Shown one piece after another: positions 1 through 8,370 of a stretch of DNA of 64,000 nucleotides (its first letter is position 1; each line of letters opens with the position of its first letter). Made by a program: the position numbers and the translations under genes. This DNA is from Moritella viscosa (GTDB lineage: Bacteria; Pseudomonadota; Gammaproteobacteria; Enterobacterales; Moritellaceae): contig LN554852.1 of assembly GCA_000953735.1 (NCBI GenBank), positions 2,119,846-2,183,845 on the forward strand. The letters run 5' to 3'. The notes beneath the pieces are model-generated. The model had not been told where the DNA came from. It searched no databases and saw nothing but the letters and a program-made list of their open reading frames with translations.

Positions 1-180
1 TTAATGATAGGCAATTACACAGATTTCGGGACAGGGTCCTATGGGTATCAACTTCTGCTAATAAGATGTGGTTGTTTGAAGAACATCCACTATATTAACT
101 TTTACTTTCTGCATTGCGATATTTAAACCACAGTGTTACTAATAGTAACTATATTCCCTCATTGATTATTCTGATTTCTT
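1..180. promoter_or_regulatory. Upstream region of the MATE gene
   Basis: 180 bp, AT-rich, that must contain the promoter of the MATE gene, though no pair of hexamers stands out. No other gene is supported. Confidence 0.3.
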
Positions 181-1653
181 ATGACCACCGCTAAATTCAC
201 ACAAGGCTCTACTCTGTCTCATATTATTTATATGAGCTCTACAGGTGCTATTGGCTTAACTTGTCTTTTCCTCGTTGATTTACTTGATCTGTTTTATCTC
301 AGTTTACTTGGCGAACAGCATTTAGCTGCGGCGGTTGGTTATGCGGGAACAGTGGCTTTCTTTACTACTTCAATATCGATTGGTCTGTCTATTGCTATGG
401 GAGCATTAGTGTCTAAAGCGTTGGGGCAGGGGAAACGTAAAAGTGCAGAGTCTTATGTAACGAATATCAGCATAGTTACCATTTTTGTATCGCTGATCAT
501 TATGCTATTAACTTGGTTTAATATTGAAATATTGTTGAGTCTACTGGGTGCAAAAGGTGAGACGTTACGCTTGGGGACCATGTATTTACAAATCTTAGTT
601 CCTTCGATGCCGCTAATGTCAATCGCTATGTCACTCGGTGCGAGTTTACGTGCAGTCGGTGATGGTAAATTATCTATGCTATCTACGATTGGTGGTGGTT
701 TAGTTAATGCGATATTAGATCCTATTTTTATTTTTACGCTAGGTATGGGGATTGAAGGTGCGGCTATCGCGAGTGTGCTGTCTCGTTGCGCTGTATTTGC
801 CCTGTCATTTTATGGGGTTTATTCAAAACATAAGCTATTAGGTCGTTGGCATATCAACCGTTTTAAAGCCCAACTACCCTTTATTATGGCCATCGCGCTA
901 CCAGCAATGCTAACGAACATTGCAACGCCAATCGGTAATGCGTTTGTTACGCGTAGTATCGCGGAATTTGGAGATAGCTTTATGGCGGGTTATGCAACTA
1001 TTAACCGTATTCTACCTGTTGCATTTGGTATGATCTTCGCATTATCCGGGGCTATTGGCCCGATTTTAGGACAGAACTACGGAGCTAAATTAATACCACG
1101 TGTACGTAAAAGTTTAAAGGATGCGTTATGGTTTTGCGCTGGTTATGTGTTTGTTGTTTCTTTCATCTTGTATTTGCTCGAAGATTACTTGATCAGAGGC
1201 TTTAATCTGACTGGTGATGCGGTTGAAGTGGTTACTTTGTTCTGTCGTTTATTAGCACTGACGTTTGTTTTTAACGGCATGATGTTTATTGCTAATGCAA
1301 GTTTTAATAACTTAGGTAAACCTAAATATTCGACTTGGTTTAATATGGGAAAAGCAACATTGGGCACGATCCCATTTGTACTTATTGGTGCAGATATAGC
1401 GGGTGTTAAGGGGATATTAATTGGCCAGGCGTTAGGGTCTGTTTTCTTTGGTATTGCTTCTATCATGCTAGCATTTAAGTTAATCAAACAAAAAGAATGT
1501 AAGACGCATCATAATAGTGAACTGGCAAACAAGTTAGCAGAGGTTGAGACAACATCCACGGTCAATGCGCTGTCTTCTGAATGTTCACAATTTGGTATGT
1601 ACAGCGAAGAGTGTGATAGTAAAGGTTGTAACTTACTATTAGATGAAAAATAA
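181..1653 (+). CDS. MATE family multidrug/Na+ efflux transporter
   Basis: The 490-residue protein is strongly hydrophobic, with about 12 predicted membrane segments in two similar halves, as in MATE antiporters that expel cationic drugs in exchange for Na+ or H+. The family-like stretches are the early GxxxDLLDLFYLSLLG region and the loop with GAxLRAVGDGKLSM. After the last membrane segment (about residue 440) there is a 50-residue hydrophilic tail with four cysteines, longer than usual and possibly metal-binding. No clear Shine-Dalgarno sequence is seen before the ATG. It stands alone, 217 bp before the next gene. The family call is firm; the substrate is not known. Confidence 0.88.
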   Translation: MTTAKFTQGSTLSHIIYMSSTGAIGLTCLFLVDLLDLFYLSLLGEQHLAAAVGYAGTVAFFTTSISIGLSIAMGALVSKALGQGKRKSAESYVTNISIVTIFVSLIIMLLTWFNIEILLSLLGAKGETLRLGTMYLQILVPSMPLMSIAMSLGASLRAVGDGKLSMLSTIGGGLVNAILDPIFIFTLGMGIEGAAIASVLSRCAVFALSFYGVYSKHKLLGRWHINRFKAQLPFIMAIALPAMLTNIATPIGNAFVTRSIAEFGDSFMAGYATINRILPVAFGMIFALSGAIGPILGQNYGAKLIPRVRKSLKDALWFCAGYVFVVSFILYLLEDYLIRGFNLTGDAVEVVTLFCRLLALTFVFNGMMFIANASFNNLGKPKYSTWFNMGKATLGTIPFVLIGADIAGVKGILIGQALGSVFFGIASIMLAFKLIKQKECKTHHNSELANKLAEVETTSTVNALSSECSQFGMYSEECDSKGCNLLLDEK

Positions 1654-1870
1654 ATGTTAACTCTTAACCTGTAAGTGAATAAGAATAGCTAATCATAAAG
1701 TCAAAACTAAATTAGTACTTTAATTTTAACAAAGTGATGTAAACTCGATAATAATGCTTTCGAAAGAGAAACAAGTTCTTAATCGGGTTATTTTGAGACT
1801 AGCAACACTAGGCTTGGGTAATAAGTAATAGTTGTTTTATGTATGTAAATAAAAATTTAAATGGAGACGT

Positions 1871-3061
1871 ATGCTACATCAAACCATTATAAAAATACGC
1901 GGACAAGTAAATAAGTTAATACCAATCCCGCTTCCTAAACTGATTGAAGGTGGGGGCTCTGTTGTACAAACAGGGGGCGCATTGAAAGAGCTCGGTGGTG
2001 TTAAACCTTTGATTGTCACCGATGCGATGCTTGTTAAGCTTGGTATTGCAAAGCAGTTAACAGATGCGTTAGATGCTGCAAATATTGACTATGTCTTGTT
2101 TGATGAAGTAACCCCTGATCCTACATTACAATTAATTGCTAATGGTCTGCAGCATTATAAACAAAACGGTTGTGATAGCGTGATTGCTTTAGGTGGTGGT
2201 TCACCGATGGATTGTGCTAAAGGCATTGCTGCTGCGGCCGTTAAGAATGTCGATGCGAAAAAATTGGTTGGTTTATTACGTGTGCGTAAAGCTTTACCGC
2301 CATTTATCGCGATTCCAACTACGGCTGGTACAGGATCTGAAGCGACGGTTGTTGCTGTGGTTACTGATCCGGATAAAAAACAAAAGTTTACGATTGTAGA
2401 CCCATGCTTGGTACCAGCTATTGCCATTATTGATCCGTTATTGATGCTAGGGCTTCCAGCTAAAATCACCGCTGAAACAGGTATTGATGCGTTAACACAT
2501 GCGATTGAATCTTACATTGGTTATCATGCGACAGAACAAACTAAAGCTTATGGTTACGATGCGGTAAAACGTATTTTCGCTAACTTACCAAAAGCATATG
2601 CAGATGGCAGCGATGTAGAAGCCAGGCGTCAAATGTCTATTGCTAGCTTTAATGCTGGTGTGGCCTTTACCCGAGCATCGATAGGTTATGTGCATGCGAT
2701 TGCGCATCAAATGGGGGGGTATTACCATATTCCTCATGGTCTTGGGAATGCAGTAATCTTAGCTCATGTACTTGAATTCTCATTTGAAAATGCATTATGT
2801 CGTTATGCCGAATTGGCTATTGCTGCAGGACTTGCGACGAGCGATGATACTCAGATTGAAGCTGCACATAAATTTGTTGCCGGTGTTAAAGCGTTGAATA
2901 AAACATTGAATATCCAAACCAATTTTCCAGAACTGAAAGCCAATGATATCCCTGAACTTGCTAAGCGTGCAGTGAGAGAGGCATACTGTGATTACCCTGT
3001 GCCGAAATTGATGAATAGAGCGCAATGTGAAAACTTACTGAAAAAGCTGCTACCCGTATAG
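1871..3061 (+). CDS. Iron-containing (group III) alcohol dehydrogenase
   Basis: A 396-residue NAD(P)-dependent alcohol dehydrogenase of the Fe-ADH superfamily. The nucleotide-binding GGGSPMDCAK motif is near residue 107, the TTAGTGSE motif near 150, and the metal-binding set follows as the Asp/His of GIDALTHAIES and the histidines of GYVHAIAHQMGG and HIPHG. The length matches the family. A good ribosome site (GGAGACG) precedes the ATG. It resembles YiaY/AdhB-like enzymes and EutG; the true substrate (ethanol, butanol, propanediol or other) cannot be read from sequence. An inverted repeat between it and the convergent FKBP gene probably ends both transcripts. Confidence 0.9.
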   Translation: MLHQTIIKIRGQVNKLIPIPLPKLIEGGGSVVQTGGALKELGGVKPLIVTDAMLVKLGIAKQLTDALDAANIDYVLFDEVTPDPTLQLIANGLQHYKQNGCDSVIALGGGSPMDCAKGIAAAAVKNVDAKKLVGLLRVRKALPPFIAIPTTAGTGSEATVVAVVTDPDKKQKFTIVDPCLVPAIAIIDPLLMLGLPAKITAETGIDALTHAIESYIGYHATEQTKAYGYDAVKRIFANLPKAYADGSDVEARRQMSIASFNAGVAFTRASIGYVHAIAHQMGGYYHIPHGLGNAVILAHVLEFSFENALCRYAELAIAAGLATSDDTQIEAAHKFVAGVKALNKTLNIQTNFPELKANDIPELAKRAVREAYCDYPVPKLMNRAQCENLLKKLLPV

Positions 3062-3081
3062 CGCTTATATCATTGTCATAT

Positions 3082-3117
3082 GACATTCATAACACAGTGT
3101 TGGTTGTTATGAATGTC
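3082..3117. terminator. Bidirectional terminator-like hairpin
   Basis: A perfect 13-bp inverted repeat (GACATTCATAACA at 3082-3094, its complement at 3105-3117) with a 10-nt loop lies between the convergent alcohol dehydrogenase and FKBP genes. No long T-run follows, so efficiency is uncertain. Confidence 0.6.
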
Positions 3118-3126
3118 TGTTATGCG

Positions 3127-3465
3127 CTAATCGTCGCGAGTTAGTACTTCTAACAACTCAATTTCAAAACTTAGATCTGAATGAGCGGGGATTACTGAGC
3201 CCATCTTACGTTCCCCGTAAGCCAGCTCTGAAGGGACGAATAGTTTACGTTTTCCGCCAACCTTCATCCCCATAATACCTTGATCCCAACCTTTAATAAC
3301 ACGACCTGTACCAATCACACATTGGAATGGTTTACCACGATCGTAAGAAGAGTCGAATTGTGTGCCGTCATTTAAAAAACCACGGTATTGCGTAGTGATC
3401 AAAGCACCTTTAACGGCTTCTCTGCCTTCACCAATTTGGATGTCTGTTATCTGTAGTTCTGTCAT
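3127..3465 (-). CDS. FKBP-type peptidyl-prolyl cis-trans isomerase
   Basis: A single-domain FKBP of 112 residues with no signal peptide, so a cytoplasmic prolyl isomerase. The family pattern is clear: GTQFDSSYDRGKPFQ, the core GRVIKGWDQGIMGMKVGGKRKL, and the terminal IPAHSDLSFEIELLEV. The Trp and Tyr/Phe residues of the FK506 pocket (GWDQG, LAYGER) are present. I chose the ATG at 3465 (MTELQI), which has GAG about 10 nt upstream, rather than the in-frame ATG eight codons earlier, which has no ribosome site. Unlike SlyD it has no His-rich tail. Confidence 0.9.
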   Translation of the reverse strand: MTELQITDIQIGEGREAVKGALITTQYRGFLNDGTQFDSSYDRGKPFQCVIGTGRVIKGWDQGIMGMKVGGKRKLFVPSELAYGERKMGSVIPAHSDLSFEIELLEVLTRDD

Positions 3466-3668
3466 ATAGTTAATCTCATTAAAGTTCATCGAGCGGTTAA
3501 TCTGGGGTCAATGATGCAGGAATGAAGGAGATATTATCATTAAATGCTTTTGAGTGTATTTATAAAATGAGCGGATATGATGAAAAACAGACCGTAAGTT
3601 ATAATTAGTAGGTAAGATTTTTATTAATCTCGATCTAATGATAACGCTATCCGCTCAATGGGGGGAAT

Positions 3669-4205
3669 ATGCCAAGATTATTTACTGCCATAGAAGTCTC
3701 GAACAGTGTTGGTGATGAATTGAATAGATGCTTTCCAGAAGCGAACCAGCTTCCAGCTCGGGTCTCAAAGCATGTCACACTTAGATTTATCGGTAACGTC
3801 ACCGAAGCAGAAGCGTGTGCGATTGAACTTGAATTGATATCAATAAATGTGGTGCCATTTAAGTTAGCTGTTGCGGGTTGCCAATTTTTCAACGCTCACG
3901 GAGCTAAAGCCATTTTTGTTTTAAATGTAAAACCAAATAAAGAACTTAGTGAATTGCATCAGCTTATTTCAATGGTATTACTCCATCGTGGGGTAAAAGC
4001 AGAAGAGCGTAAATATGTACCACATATTACGTTGGCTCGTATAAATAGATCGAGTGATACATTGATTGATTCACTATTGGCGCAGGGGGGCTGTGTATCA
4101 ACTGAGTTATCTGTTACTGGGTTTATATTGTATTGTTCCGCACGTGTACCAACACCATCATACATCAAACGCAGGGAGTATATATTTACTAAACCCAACG
4201 CATGA
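3669..4205 (+). CDS. thpR: RNA 2',3'-cyclic phosphodiesterase (2H family)
   Basis: A 178-residue 2H phosphoesterase of the ThpR/LigT family, which hydrolyses 2',3'-cyclic phosphates at RNA ends and may act on tRNA halves. The two catalytic HxTx motifs are visible: HVTLRFIG at residue 35 and HITLARI at residue 119. The length matches E. coli ThpR (about 176). GGGGGAATATG gives a strong ribosome site. It is monocistronic, facing murQ tail to tail. Confidence 0.88.
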   Translation: MPRLFTAIEVSNSVGDELNRCFPEANQLPARVSKHVTLRFIGNVTEAEACAIELELISINVVPFKLAVAGCQFFNAHGAKAIFVLNVKPNKELSELHQLISMVLLHRGVKAEERKYVPHITLARINRSSDTLIDSLLAQGGCVSTELSVTGFILYCSARVPTPSYIKRREYIFTKPNA

Positions 4206-4265
4206 CGACTGAACTTTCCTCATTATCTTTACGTTTGATAAGAGTCAATGACGGCTGAGCATTAA

Positions 4266-5159
4266 TTATATTGCTAATGCTTGACGTAAGAAACCATGGT
4301 TATCTGCTAACTGTTGTGTGGCAGTATCATAATCAATACCGTTTAGTTCCATTAAAATAGCCGATTTTACATGTTGGTTCGCTTGTAATAATAATGCTTG
4401 TGCGCGTTCGCGTTCAACACCGGTGACATCCATGATGATGTTCTCGCTGCGTGTAATTAGCTTTTTATTTGAGGTTTTTACGTCTACCATCAGGTTTTGA
4501 TAAACTTTACCAGTTCTTACCATCGCGCCAGTACTTAACATGTTAAGTACTAACTTTTGGGCTGTACCGGCTTTCATTCGACTTGAACCTGTTAGTACTT
4601 CAGGGCCCACAACAGGCGTAATTGCAATTTTAGCGATGGCAGCTATTGGTGAGTCATTATTACAACTTATTGCAATTGTGTCGCAGCCGAGTTTATTGGC
4701 AAAATTTAAACCGCCAATCACATAGGGGGTTCGACCTGATGCGGCGATGCCAACAACAATATCGTGTGGTGTTAATTGGATCTGGTTTAAATCAACTTGC
4801 GCAGCATATAAATCATCTTCAGCCCCTTCTTGTGCGTTAAACATAGCCGCTTCGCCACCGGCAATAATACCTTGTACTTGCTGACTACCTACACCGAATG
4901 TTGGTGGGCATTCCGATGCATCTAATACACCTAAACGGCCTGATGTACCGGCGCCAATATAAATCAATCGTCCATTTTGTTGAAATGCATGTGCAATCAT
5001 ATCAATTGAAGCTGCAATAAGGGGCAATTCAAGTTTGATAGCTTGAGTGACTTTTTCGTCTTCACTGTTGAATAACTTAACAAGTTCTAATGTTGAAAGT
5101 TGATCTAGGTTAGCACTTGCTAAATTTTTTTGTTCTGAAGTAAGCGATTTTATATCCAT
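4266..5159 (-). CDS. murQ: N-acetylmuramic acid 6-phosphate etherase
   Basis: MurQ cleaves the lactyl ether of MurNAc-6-phosphate to GlcNAc-6-phosphate and lactate in cell-wall recycling. The SIS domain shows GRLIYIGAGTSGRLGVLDA and the ECPPTFG motif, followed by GGEAAMFNAQEGAEDD and the C-terminal GSSRMKAGTAQK region. I start at the ATG at 5159 (MDIKSL), preceded by GAGTG, because the family N-terminus aligns there and the ATG five codons upstream lacks a ribosome site. The usual partner murP or anmK is not adjacent, so the gene is isolated here. Confidence 0.93.
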   Translation of the reverse strand: MDIKSLTSEQKNLASANLDQLSTLELVKLFNSEDEKVTQAIKLELPLIAASIDMIAHAFQQNGRLIYIGAGTSGRLGVLDASECPPTFGVGSQQVQGIIAGGEAAMFNAQEGAEDDLYAAQVDLNQIQLTPHDIVVGIAASGRTPYVIGGLNFANKLGCDTIAISCNNDSPIAAIAKIAITPVVGPEVLTGSSRMKAGTAQKLVLNMLSTGAMVRTGKVYQNLMVDVKTSNKKLITRSENIIMDVTGVERERAQALLLQANQHVKSAILMELNGIDYDTATQQLADNHGFLRQALAI

Positions 5160-5230
5160 AATAACTACACTCATACAACACAGACGCGGGGTCTAGTGAA
5201 AGGATTGATAAGCATGAGTTTAAAACAGAA

Positions 5231-5881
5231 ATGTATAGAATGCTAGGACGTTTATTGACATACATGGTTAGTATAATATTGTTGTTTAATGATGCGTATG
5301 CAAACGAATCTTCGAATAAAAACAATATAAATTGTATCGATGAGAATAGCTCGATTAGTCAATTACAAGGGGAGGGGGCTCGTTCTCCTTATGTGATAAA
5401 AAAGGGAAATAAACGATTTCGTAGTGATTCATTCTTTACTGTTAAGGGGGTTGTTACCAAGTTGAAAGAGGGGCGGAATGCGGGCTTTTTCATGCAACAA
5501 ATAGATAAATCAATGTTGAGCCTCGCGTCAAAAGGAATTTTTGTCCGTACCGCTGACATGAAGAATATTAAGCCTGATACAAGTGTATGCGTGACAGGTT
5601 TTGTTGAAGAGTATTACGGTATGACGCAATTACACCTCACTGCAGATGTTATCGTACTCGGTGATGCTAAAGGGGTTGCACCTACCAATATCATCGTTGC
5701 AGCCGTTGACGCTAATTTTAGCGAAACACTTGAACGTTATGAGGGGATGCGTGTACGTTTGGTCAATATGACGGATATGCGCGTGACTAAACCTTTATAC
5801 TATGATCGACGTTGGCAACGTTATAATATCATTCTTAGTCATCAGCAGATAAATATCCACCCTAATACGACTAACTATTAA
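5231..5881 (+). pseudogene. Extracellular nuclease, ExeM type, N-terminal half (split by prophage)
   Basis: The first half of a secreted DNase whose remainder lies at 44239-45612. It begins with a signal peptide (hydrophobic core LLTYMVSIILLF, likely cleavage after NDAYA), then the OB-fold-like domain usual in ExeM/Xds nucleases (VKGVVTKLKEGRNAGFFMQ, CVTGFVEEYYGMTQL) and the conserved ERYEGMRVRLVN. The frame stops after HPNTTNY, where family members continue with a FPGS-type segment; that segment is found in frame at 44248 onward. The truncated product lacks every catalytic residue of the endonuclease/exonuclease/phosphatase fold. The split coincides with the prophage boundary. Confidence 0.85.
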
Positions 5882-5885
5882 AGTA
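5855..5885. other. Prophage left attachment junction (attL)
   Basis: Reading through the nuclease gene, host-like coding similarity ends around 5866-5875 (HPNTT) and phage sequence follows. Large serine integrases use a short core, often 2 bp, with little identity beyond it, so the exact crossover cannot be fixed. A CT core at 5871-5872, matched in phase by CT at 44246-44247, would restore an uninterrupted reading frame (PNTT-AFPGS). Other in-phase dinucleotides are possible. Confidence 0.65.
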
Positions 5886-6016
5886 TAAAGTAAACTTAAT
5901 AATAAGACCACGTTCAAGGTAACAGTCTACATAAAGACATCATTGATAGGTGGGTATCATACAGGAGAGGTTTTATCATCTAGTTGTTATTAAACAACCA
6001 CTTGAGGGACTTTGTT

Positions 6017-6385
6017 ATGAATTTTATTATTAAATGGGAACTTAAAGGAACAGCTGAAGTAGGTTACGTGTTGAATAAAACATATGAAGAGTTACACGGT
6101 AATGATGTGCTTAGTGAGTTGCAACGTTTAGTTGATGGACGTATTGAAGTTATCACGTATATAGACGGAGCTGTTTTATTGATGAATGAAGAGGCTGTTA
6201 TTAACGGCATGCCTGTTTGGGCTGTAAAAGAAGATCACGAACTAAACCGCTATGTGCCAGAACACTTTGTGATAAACGACCAAAAAGTTTTAGTTGGTCC
6301 TGTTGTGATGTGCAGTGATGATGGAATTGAGTTTAGCGGGTTTAAATCAATTGAAGAATGTAAGGAGGTGTTACGTAATAAGTAA
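6017..6385 (+). CDS. DUF3846-like phage protein
   Basis: A 122-residue protein at the left end of the prophage. The pattern LQRLVDGRIEVITYIDGAVLLMNEEAVINGMPVW, read in pieces, fits the DUF3846 family of phage and plasmid proteins (LQxxVGGxIE, N-E-E, GxPxN, then a GPVV-type strand), and here VLVGPVVM follows. Function unknown. The ATG at 6017 is favoured because GAGGGAC lies 8 nt upstream; a TTG start at 5984 is less likely. A weak hairpin at 6423-6449 may end the transcript. Confidence 0.6.
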   Translation: MNFIIKWELKGTAEVGYVLNKTYEELHGNDVLSELQRLVDGRIEVITYIDGAVLLMNEEAVINGMPVWAVKEDHELNRYVPEHFVINDQKVLVGPVVMCSDDGIEFSGFKSIEECKEVLRNK

Positions 6386-6458
6386 GAAACCGAAGAACAA
6401 ATTTAATTAAATATCATATATAAAAGGTTGTTTCTCAAAGCAGCCTTTTACCTACCTA

Positions 6459-6486
6459 TACCTACTAATAAAAATAATAAAAGGTA
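6459..6486 (+). promoter_or_regulatory. AT-rich leader that pairs with the ribosome site
   Basis: TACCT at 6459-6463 is complementary to AGGTA at 6482-6486, which forms the ribosome site of the gene at 6492. Between them lies CTAATAAAAATAATAA. Very similar leaders occur before the portal gene (23753-23777) and the tail tube gene (29056-29080). It may be a phage promoter element, a weak translation-control hairpin, or both. The short stem makes this only suggestive. Confidence 0.4.
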
Positions 6487-6491
6487 ACCTT

Positions 6492-6812
6492 ATGCCAATA
6501 GAACTATGGGCTGTTATTGCAGTCGCAGGGGTCGGGCTTTTTGGGTGGTTATGTCTCACAATCTATAACAGTATCATTAAACGTATCGAGTTAGTCGAAA
6601 AGACAACTACTGATAATGCACCATTACAAGCAGTCGATAATGAAAGATGGATACGTCAAGATAAAACTAATGAGTTAGTATCAACGTTGCGCTCAGAACA
6701 AGCGGTTATTCAAAACCAAGTTCAAACACACAGTAATGATATTAAGAAGTTAGAGGGAAAGATTGACAAGATTGATGGGAAAATTGACCAATTACTTAGC
6801 AGACCACAATAA
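6492..6812 (+). CDS. Small membrane-anchored coiled-coil protein
   Basis: 106 residues: one N-terminal membrane helix (about 5-27, ELWAVIAVAGVGLFGWLCL), then a long hydrophilic stretch with heptad pattern (EQAVIQNQVQTHSNDIKKLEGK and the repeated KIDKIDGKIDQ). Phages often carry such proteins near lysis or tail genes, but nothing here identifies a role. The gene at 20545 has the same layout (membrane helix plus coiled coil) without obvious sequence identity. A strong terminator follows immediately. Confidence 0.6.
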   Translation: MPIELWAVIAVAGVGLFGWLCLTIYNSIIKRIELVEKTTTDNAPLQAVDNERWIRQDKTNELVSTLRSEQAVIQNQVQTHSNDIKKLEGKIDKIDGKIDQLLSRPQ

Positions 6813-6840
6813 AAAAGCCTCTTGATTGAGGCTTTTTTTT
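6813..6840 (+). terminator. Rho-independent terminator
   Basis: AAAAAAGCCTC-TTGATT-GAGGCTTTTTTTT: a perfect GCCTC stem flanked by A and T runs directly after the stop codon of the gene at 6492. It can also act on the opposite strand for the gene at 6870-7235. Confidence 0.9.
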
Positions 6841-6869
6841 GGTTGAAATAAATCAATCCATTTATGAAT

Positions 6870-7235
6870 CTAGCGTAGTAATGCCTTACATTTTTCTGTG
6901 CCTGCGTCTATTTTACGTTGTGTGTTATCTACTTGACGTTTCTCCCACTCGTAATCACCTTCAGCTCGTTGGCGTGCTTGGTGTGGTTTCATACCATATG
7001 ACTCTAGCTCACGTGAGCGGTTCATCATTGGTGAAGCATAAGCGGACCAGTCTGTCTTGAATTCAGCGTATAGAGTTAACATGGCTGGCGTCTCTAAGCA
7101 GTCTTCTAGTGCTTTTTTCTCTGCGCGGCGTTCATTTCCTTCTGTTATAGCGATAGCAATCAGTGCTATACCACCAACAACAACGGTGATTACAGAGTAT
7201 TTAAAAGTCTTTTTTATTACGTTGGCTATTGTCAT
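6870..7235 (-). CDS. Unrecognised small membrane protein
   Basis: 121 residues with a Lys-rich N-terminus, one membrane helix (about 13-31, YSVITVVVGGIALIAIAI), then a charged helical region rich in Glu, Arg and Lys with two cysteines. AAAGG lies in front of the ATG. Topology suggests an inner-membrane anchor with the large part on one side. I do not recognise the family. It is transcribed away from the Lys-rich gene at 7317-7781, separated by a terminator hairpin. Confidence 0.6.
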   Translation of the reverse strand: MTIANVIKKTFKYSVITVVVGGIALIAIAITEGNERRAEKKALEDCLETPAMLTLYAEFKTDWSAYASPMMNRSRELESYGMKPHQARQRAEGDYEWEKRQVDNTQRKIDAGTEKCKALLR

Positions 7236-7272
7236 GATTTATACCTTTTTGTTTAATATATGAAGCTTTATA

Positions 7273-7303
7273 AAAAAGCAGCTACATGAGCTGCCCTTTT
7301 GCA
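7273..7303 (-). terminator. Terminator for the Lys-rich gene
   Basis: On the minus strand GGGCAGCTCATGTAGCTGC is followed by TTTTTTAT: a short GCAGCT stem with a T-run, directly downstream of the gene ending at 7317. Confidence 0.7.
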
Positions 7304-7316
7304 AAATTATTATCGG

Positions 7317-7781
7317 TTATGACTTAACAGGTTTTGTTTTATCTGCTTTTTCAGTTGCTTTAATTTCAGCTGGTTTAGCTTTAATCGTGCTTTCTATAGT
7401 TACGTTTTTACCTTTCGTGCTCAGCATGTCGTAACCGTTATTAACGTAATCACAATGGTTACTAAATTTAGTGTTTTGCGCTTCTTCTAAGCTAACGTTT
7501 GCTTTTAATACTTTAAATTCAAAATCTTTAGCTTCAGCTAGAACAGCAAGTTTTTTACGTTTTTTCATATCAGCTTTTAACAACTCTTCAGATTTAGCTG
7601 TTTGGCTGTATTTAACACTAGTGGTTATATACGCTTGCTTTAATGATTTACTCATAACGGCAACGACATCACGTTCAGTTAAATCTTTTTTTGTTTTAGC
7701 TGCTTTAACTTCAGTTGTCTTTTCAACGGCTGGTTTTTGTGCTGTTTTGGTATCGGTTTTTACGCTTTTTGAAGTAGTCAT
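7317..7781 (-). CDS. Lys/Ala/Thr-rich protein with a GIY-YIG-like core
   Basis: 154 residues with very basic low-complexity arms on both sides (N-terminal TxKTDTKTAQKPAVEK, C-terminal KAKPAEIKATEKADK) and a folded-looking centre. The centre (about 70-125: lysine-rich helix, FEFKVLKANVSLEEAQNTKF, then GYDMLSTKG) recalls the second half of GIY-YIG nuclease domains, where a helix, a VL strand, EEA and a GYN-LLN turn occur in that order; the GIY and YIG strands are not visible. It may be a degraded nuclease or a nucleic-acid-binding protein. I start at the ATG at 7781 because AAGGTG lies 7 nt upstream; a GTG three codons earlier overlaps that site. Confidence 0.55.
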   Translation of the reverse strand: MTTSKSVKTDTKTAQKPAVEKTTEVKAAKTKKDLTERDVVAVMSKSLKQAYITTSVKYSQTAKSEELLKADMKKRKKLAVLAEAKDFEFKVLKANVSLEEAQNTKFSNHCDYVNNGYDMLSTKGKNVTIESTIKAKPAEIKATEKADKTKPVKS

Positions 7782-7811
7782 AGTTTTCACCTTAAGTTAA
7801 TGATTAATTGG

Positions 7812-7838
7812 ATTTAAGAACTAAGTTTGTTCTTAAAT
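7812..7838. promoter_or_regulatory. Palindromic operator-like site
   Basis: ATTTAAGAAC at 7812-7821 and its exact complement GTTCTTAAAT at 7829-7838 surround a 7-nt spacer, giving a 10-bp-arm dyad about 30 bp upstream of the Lys-rich gene. The size suits a dimeric HTH repressor. The nearby divergent gene at 8159 encodes a small HTH protein and is one candidate binder; this is inference. Confidence 0.55.
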
Positions 7839-8158
7839 TAATTGTAACTTCAGACGTCTAGATGCCTACCTGTCATTGGGAGAGATGTTACCTTGATGTG
7901 GTTTTTAGTTAATTTAGCTTTTCCTTATTTTGTAAAACACGAGATTTTAAATGCGAAATAGGCACTTAATTGTAATAAAAGTGTCATTTTTCTTGCTCTG
8001 CCGTTACATCTGCGACCCTATCTATTTTGCTGTTAGTTATACATGTATTTTAAATTAGTCAGTTGTCAGCAGTATCAAGTGTTTCTCATTTAACTTTTTA
8101 GTTAACCCATAAATTAAACAAATAAATACCTATATCGAAAACATATGAGGAGCAACAC
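7839..8158. other. Intergenic region between divergent genes
   Basis: About 320 bp, AT-rich, with no supportable reading frame. It must hold the promoters for the Lys-rich gene (minus) and the HTH gene (plus). CATAAATTAAACAAATAAATACC near 8109 contains a TAAATAC element like those in front of other phage genes. Confidence 0.5.
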
Positions 8159-8359
8159 ATGCTAGGAAATAATTCACAAAACAAAATGTTCAGCCCTGAT
8201 GTATTAACTAAAGGTAAGAAAGCAGGACGCCCAAAAGTTCTTACTGATGAACAAATTCAAGAAGCACAAAAGCTTCGTGATCAGGGGTATACGTTAGACT
8301 CTATTGGTAACGCATTTGGTGTTAGTCATATGACTATTGCTCGCGTTACACATAAGTAA
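8159..8359 (+). CDS. Stand-alone Hin/resolvase-type HTH protein
   Basis: 66 residues. From residue 23 it reads GRPKVLTDEQIQEAQKLRDQ, then a Tyr-Thr-Leu helix, IGNAFGVSHMTIARV: the DNA-binding tail of Hin-family serine recombinases, including the GRP minor-groove arm and the helix-turn-helix, but with no catalytic domain attached. It could be a small regulator of the phage or a recombination accessory protein. AGGAG lies in front of the ATG. Two hairpins and a bidirectional terminator follow. Confidence 0.8.
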   Translation: MLGNNSQNKMFSPDVLTKGKKAGRPKVLTDEQIQEAQKLRDQGYTLDSIGNAFGVSHMTIARVTHK

Positions 8360-8370
8360 AATACTAACTG

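Noticed and set aside
5861-5868. TAATAC shared by 5863-5868 and 44233-44238 as attachment core
   Set aside because: Joining the halves at this word would shift the nuclease frame, whereas other dinucleotide cores restore it.
6423-6449. AAAGGTTG...CAGCCTTT hairpin after the DUF3846-like gene
   Set aside because: Plausible weak terminator, but it has a G-T pair and only a short T-run; not listed as a feature on its own.
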